Position numbers and translations under genes: made by a program
Shown: positions 28,042 through 30,754 of the stretch, piece after piece
Layout: each line of letters starts with the position of its first letter
How positions within the stretch are numbered: position 1 is the first letter of the stretch
Assembly: GCA_015680685.1 (NCBI GenBank)
Contig: MNCI01029117.1
Location: forward strand, 1-30,754
Length of the DNA: 30,754 nt
Direction: 5' to 3'
Source: Gnetum montanum
Lineage: Eukaryota > Streptophyta > Gnetopsida > Gnetales > Gnetaceae
Notes under the pieces: model-generated
Database searches by the model: none
What the model was told of the DNA's origin: nothing
What the model saw: only the letters and a program-made list of their open reading frames with translations

Positions 28042-30441
28042 GGTCATGATGGAATCATTACTAAGGATACAAGTTATAGGTAGATATGGTGGGATCATGA
28101 CTATCGTAGAAAAGATTTTTAGTTTTCAATTTTTGGTAAGAATGAGTCATGAATAGTTATGAGGCCATTGTAGTAAGGTTGTAGTCAAGTTATGGTGTGA
28201 GCTATGAGCAAGGTGCAAGTTACAATAGGATTATGATGTGAAAAAAAATAGAATTTTATGATGAGGTGTGAGGCCATTTCTAGGTGCAATCATGTCATGA
28301 TTTTCTAGAAAGACTATTGTGAGTGTACTATGAGTCATAGTCTAGCTCATGATCTATTGACTAGAACTTAAATAAAGATATGAATGATGAAACTGAAATG
28401 AATATGATTGATGTGCCAATGTACTTGTATGTATGATTAATGTCTTTATGAGCTAGCTATTGTTGGTGCAATTTTTTCATATTATGATGGAATCTTAATG
28501 CCAGTAGAACTAGTTTCTTGTGATCAAATGTCATTAATATTATGTCATGTATGTAGTATATTGTATCTATAATGTGTTTTGGTTAGTGGATCTAACATGA
28601 TGAAGTGGATCAATTTGTGATGAGGCATCCTAGAGGTGTTGGGATGACCCTTGTTGGATGCATTGATGAGACTCATGTCTAGTTCTCATATTAAGAGTAG
28701 GAGGGTATAGGTTGGACCTATGACTAATATGACATCTTGGGACATATGGACACCCTCTATAAGAATAGTGACCTAGGGTTACATATGAGATAATAGGGAT
28801 TAGCACTAGTAGAGATTAATAATAATGCAAACTAATAAAATATATATAGAAACTAATTAAGTTATGAATACTTATGTTGATAATATTATACATTTCATAG
28901 AGTATGGATGTGTTGAATGCCATGGATATGATGAGTCTTTCTTGGGGCGTTGGTTAAGGAATACATGTTATGAATTATGTATTATATTTGGATTATATGT
29001 CATATGCATGAGTCCGATGATGCTATGTCATGAGTATGTGTTGGTAGATTATTTGGGCATAGGATGTTAAGGTAGAATTTAATATTATTATGTTGTAAGA
29101 ATATGTATGAATGATTCCATCGATCATTGGATGTTCAAATGATGTGTAAGATGTGGTTCTCTTATGGTTTCTTAAAGCACTAGATGCTAGAAGCCCATAT
29201 TGGTTGTGATTATGTGTTGAGTTTATATGTTGTTATATTTGGGGTACTATGGATGTGTTATATGTGTTCTGGAAAAACAAAACTTTGATATGTACTAGAT
29301 GTGATGGGTTGAGTTATGTTCCTACATATTAAATGCATGAGCTATGTTTGATGTGAATCTTTGCCTGTATGTATATGATATACTAATCATGATGTGGATT
29401 ACTGAATGTACCTCATGCCTCATCTCCAACATAGCATTATACTCCACATCCAAAGAGGGTGTCTATATAATTCTAATCAATCATGAACTAATCTCCTATA
29501 CATTTAGATGACAGAGCTAAAATATTAAGTGTTTAGTATAATTAAGGAAGATGATGAAGGCTTTCAAACATTATTCATATATTTCATGATGCAAGTTTTC
29601 ATATGTAAGATGAATGTATTTGTAGATGATATAAGCTTGAATTGATCATAAGCTATGACTCTTATGTATAGCATTTATATGATTTATTTAGTAACAAGAC
29701 ATATCGATTCTATAGACTAACATGATTTTTTGAATGATAGCTCAAATTTGTTATGTATGCAAGTTGGACATATATATATATATATGAATGAAACTACATA
29801 AATGATGAGATTATAGTTGATGTTTGAGTTTTATAATATGTTGACTATTTTTATTTTAGATATTTAAGGAGTGATTTATGAACTTATAATATGTTTTATA
29901 ATCCACTTGGATGTTTCAATATTTTGATTTACATCCCTTTCATTAGGTATTAGTAATTCACAAAGCTAGGCTTAGGTTGGATGTATGAGATATTATAGAA
30001 TGGTAATTAAGTATGTTACTTCAATTTTTATAGGATGATATGGTACTTACCTTTGTTATTTGTGGGTATGTTAGGGAGCTAGAGGTCTACTAGTAGAGGC
30101 TATCATGTTGATGAGTCTCAAGTAACTCTAAGTACATAATTTTTAGTGAAAATCATAGTAAGTTAGACATATATATAGCTAATTAGCATAGGGATTGGTG
30201 ATGCTTAGATGGACTTGGTAGGATAGATGATGAAGTATTTACAGTAGAATATAGCCTAAATAGATGCACTGTTCTACCTTCTTCTATAATTGTTGAGGAG
30301 ATTGGAAGTAAGACTGGTATAGGTAGATTAGCCATTAAAGAGGTTGGTTGTGAGAGTGGTACCAGTATAGCAGTAGGTATGAGTGATACTAGAGGAATTT
30401 CTAGGTAGCTTATTCATAGAGGGCTAGTTAAGTAGTTCTAT
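28042..30441. other. AT-rich DNA without visible genes
   Basis: About 2.4 kb of AT-rich sequence with an (AT)8 run at 29770-29785. It precedes a Gag relic in the plus direction, so part of it may be an LTR and leader of an older plus-strand element, but I could not find LTR ends or a convincing primer site. The frame at 28864-29070 has no recognisable content. Confidence 0.45.
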
Positions 30442-30624
30442 AAGTTCAATCCTTTTATATTTTCAGGCACTAGACATTGCACTATGGTTACATAATGGTT
30501 GGAGAATTTCAAGAAGGTTTTTGATCTAAGGGGTTGTACCTCATCTCATCAAATCAAACTTGTAGCATACTAGCTTATCAATCCTATGAGACACTAGTTA
30601 AGGTCTGAGGAGTAGGCCAAGGTA
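30442..30624 (+). pseudogene. Gag fragment of a further Ty3/gypsy element, decayed
   Basis: In one plus-strand frame the reading gives KFNPFIFSGTRHCTMVT, a stop, WLENFKKVFDLRGCTSSHQI, KLVAY, a stop, LINPMRH, a stop, LRSEE. This matches the conserved capsid segment of plant Ty3/gypsy Gag (P-x-x-F-x-G, W-L-x-x-x-x-K-x-F, x-G-C-T, K-x-x-x-A-x-x-x-L, W-W-R). The four stops are TAA, TAG, TAG and TAG, at positions where Gln or Trp is usual. The rest of the element would lie beyond 30754. It is on the opposite strand from elements 1 and 2. Confidence 0.75.
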
Positions 30625-30754
30625 TGTATAAGATAAGAGATTTCTTACATGATTTGTTTAGTTTTCTTTAAGTGTTAATATATCTTCACACAATATGTAT
30701 AGACAAAGAAGGAGAAGTTTTATATATTATATTATGATAGCTGCATAATAGCTG

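Noticed and set aside
29945-29953. AGGTATTAG upstream of the Gag relic as a decayed tRNA-Met primer site
   Set aside because: The match is only about eight bases and no CA LTR terminus precedes it. Too weak to call in AT-rich DNA.

Overview
This is a stretch of plant nuclear DNA made almost entirely of retrotransposons. No host gene, rRNA or tRNA gene is visible. Two Ty3/gypsy LTR retrotransposons can be delimited to the base by their target-site duplications (TSDs), and relics of at least two more elements lie around them. The families (Athila-type, Tat/Ogre-type, an RTE-like LINE) point to a land plant. The long AT-rich decay and old, complete elements suit a large, slowly purged genome such as a gymnosperm, but I cannot name a species. 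Two single N bases (4381, 24199) mark assembly uncertainty.

Element 1 (21-13007, minus strand, TSD CTAAT) is an old Athila-like element. In its own direction it reads: 5' LTR (12076-13007), a decayed tRNA-Asp primer binding site, gag, protease, RT, RNase H, integrase (down to about 5850), a 1.6 kb non-coding stretch, a decayed third reading frame rich in coiled-coil sequence (4166-1305), and the 3' LTR (21-930). Every frame is broken by many stops. The LTRs differ at about 16% of sites in the stretch I aligned by eye.

Between the two elements (13013-16760) lie a wrecked RTE-like LINE reverse transcriptase (about 14152-14612, plus strand), a short unidentified coding-like relic (13657-13917, minus strand) and AT-rich DNA.

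Element 2 (16766-28036, minus strand, TSD ACATA) is younger, with 1551-bp LTRs about 94-95% identical and no net length change. It keeps a clear PBS, PPT, LTR TATA box, gag and protease of Tat/Ogre type, and the last part of an integrase. It lacks room for RT, RNase H and the integrase core. In their place is a plus-strand (antisense) gene at 20469-22120. Three short GT-AG introns join four exons into an open 473-codon frame encoding an unrecognised coiled-coil protein with an acidic tail. Gag-protease in the same element carries eight premature stops, seven of them TAG. The U3 region upstream of the TATA box holds a row of hairpins with TTACGCT...AGCGTAA arms; the same motif recurs inside the element. 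A 30-32 bp tandem array with a 126-bp higher-order period fills part of the 3' region.

Element 2 sits in older AT-rich DNA. That DNA continues after 28041 and, at 30442-30624, contains a decayed plus-strand Gag fragment of a fourth element running off the window. The most interesting object is element 2: a non-autonomous retrotransposon in which the replication genes appear replaced by an intact, spliced antisense gene.
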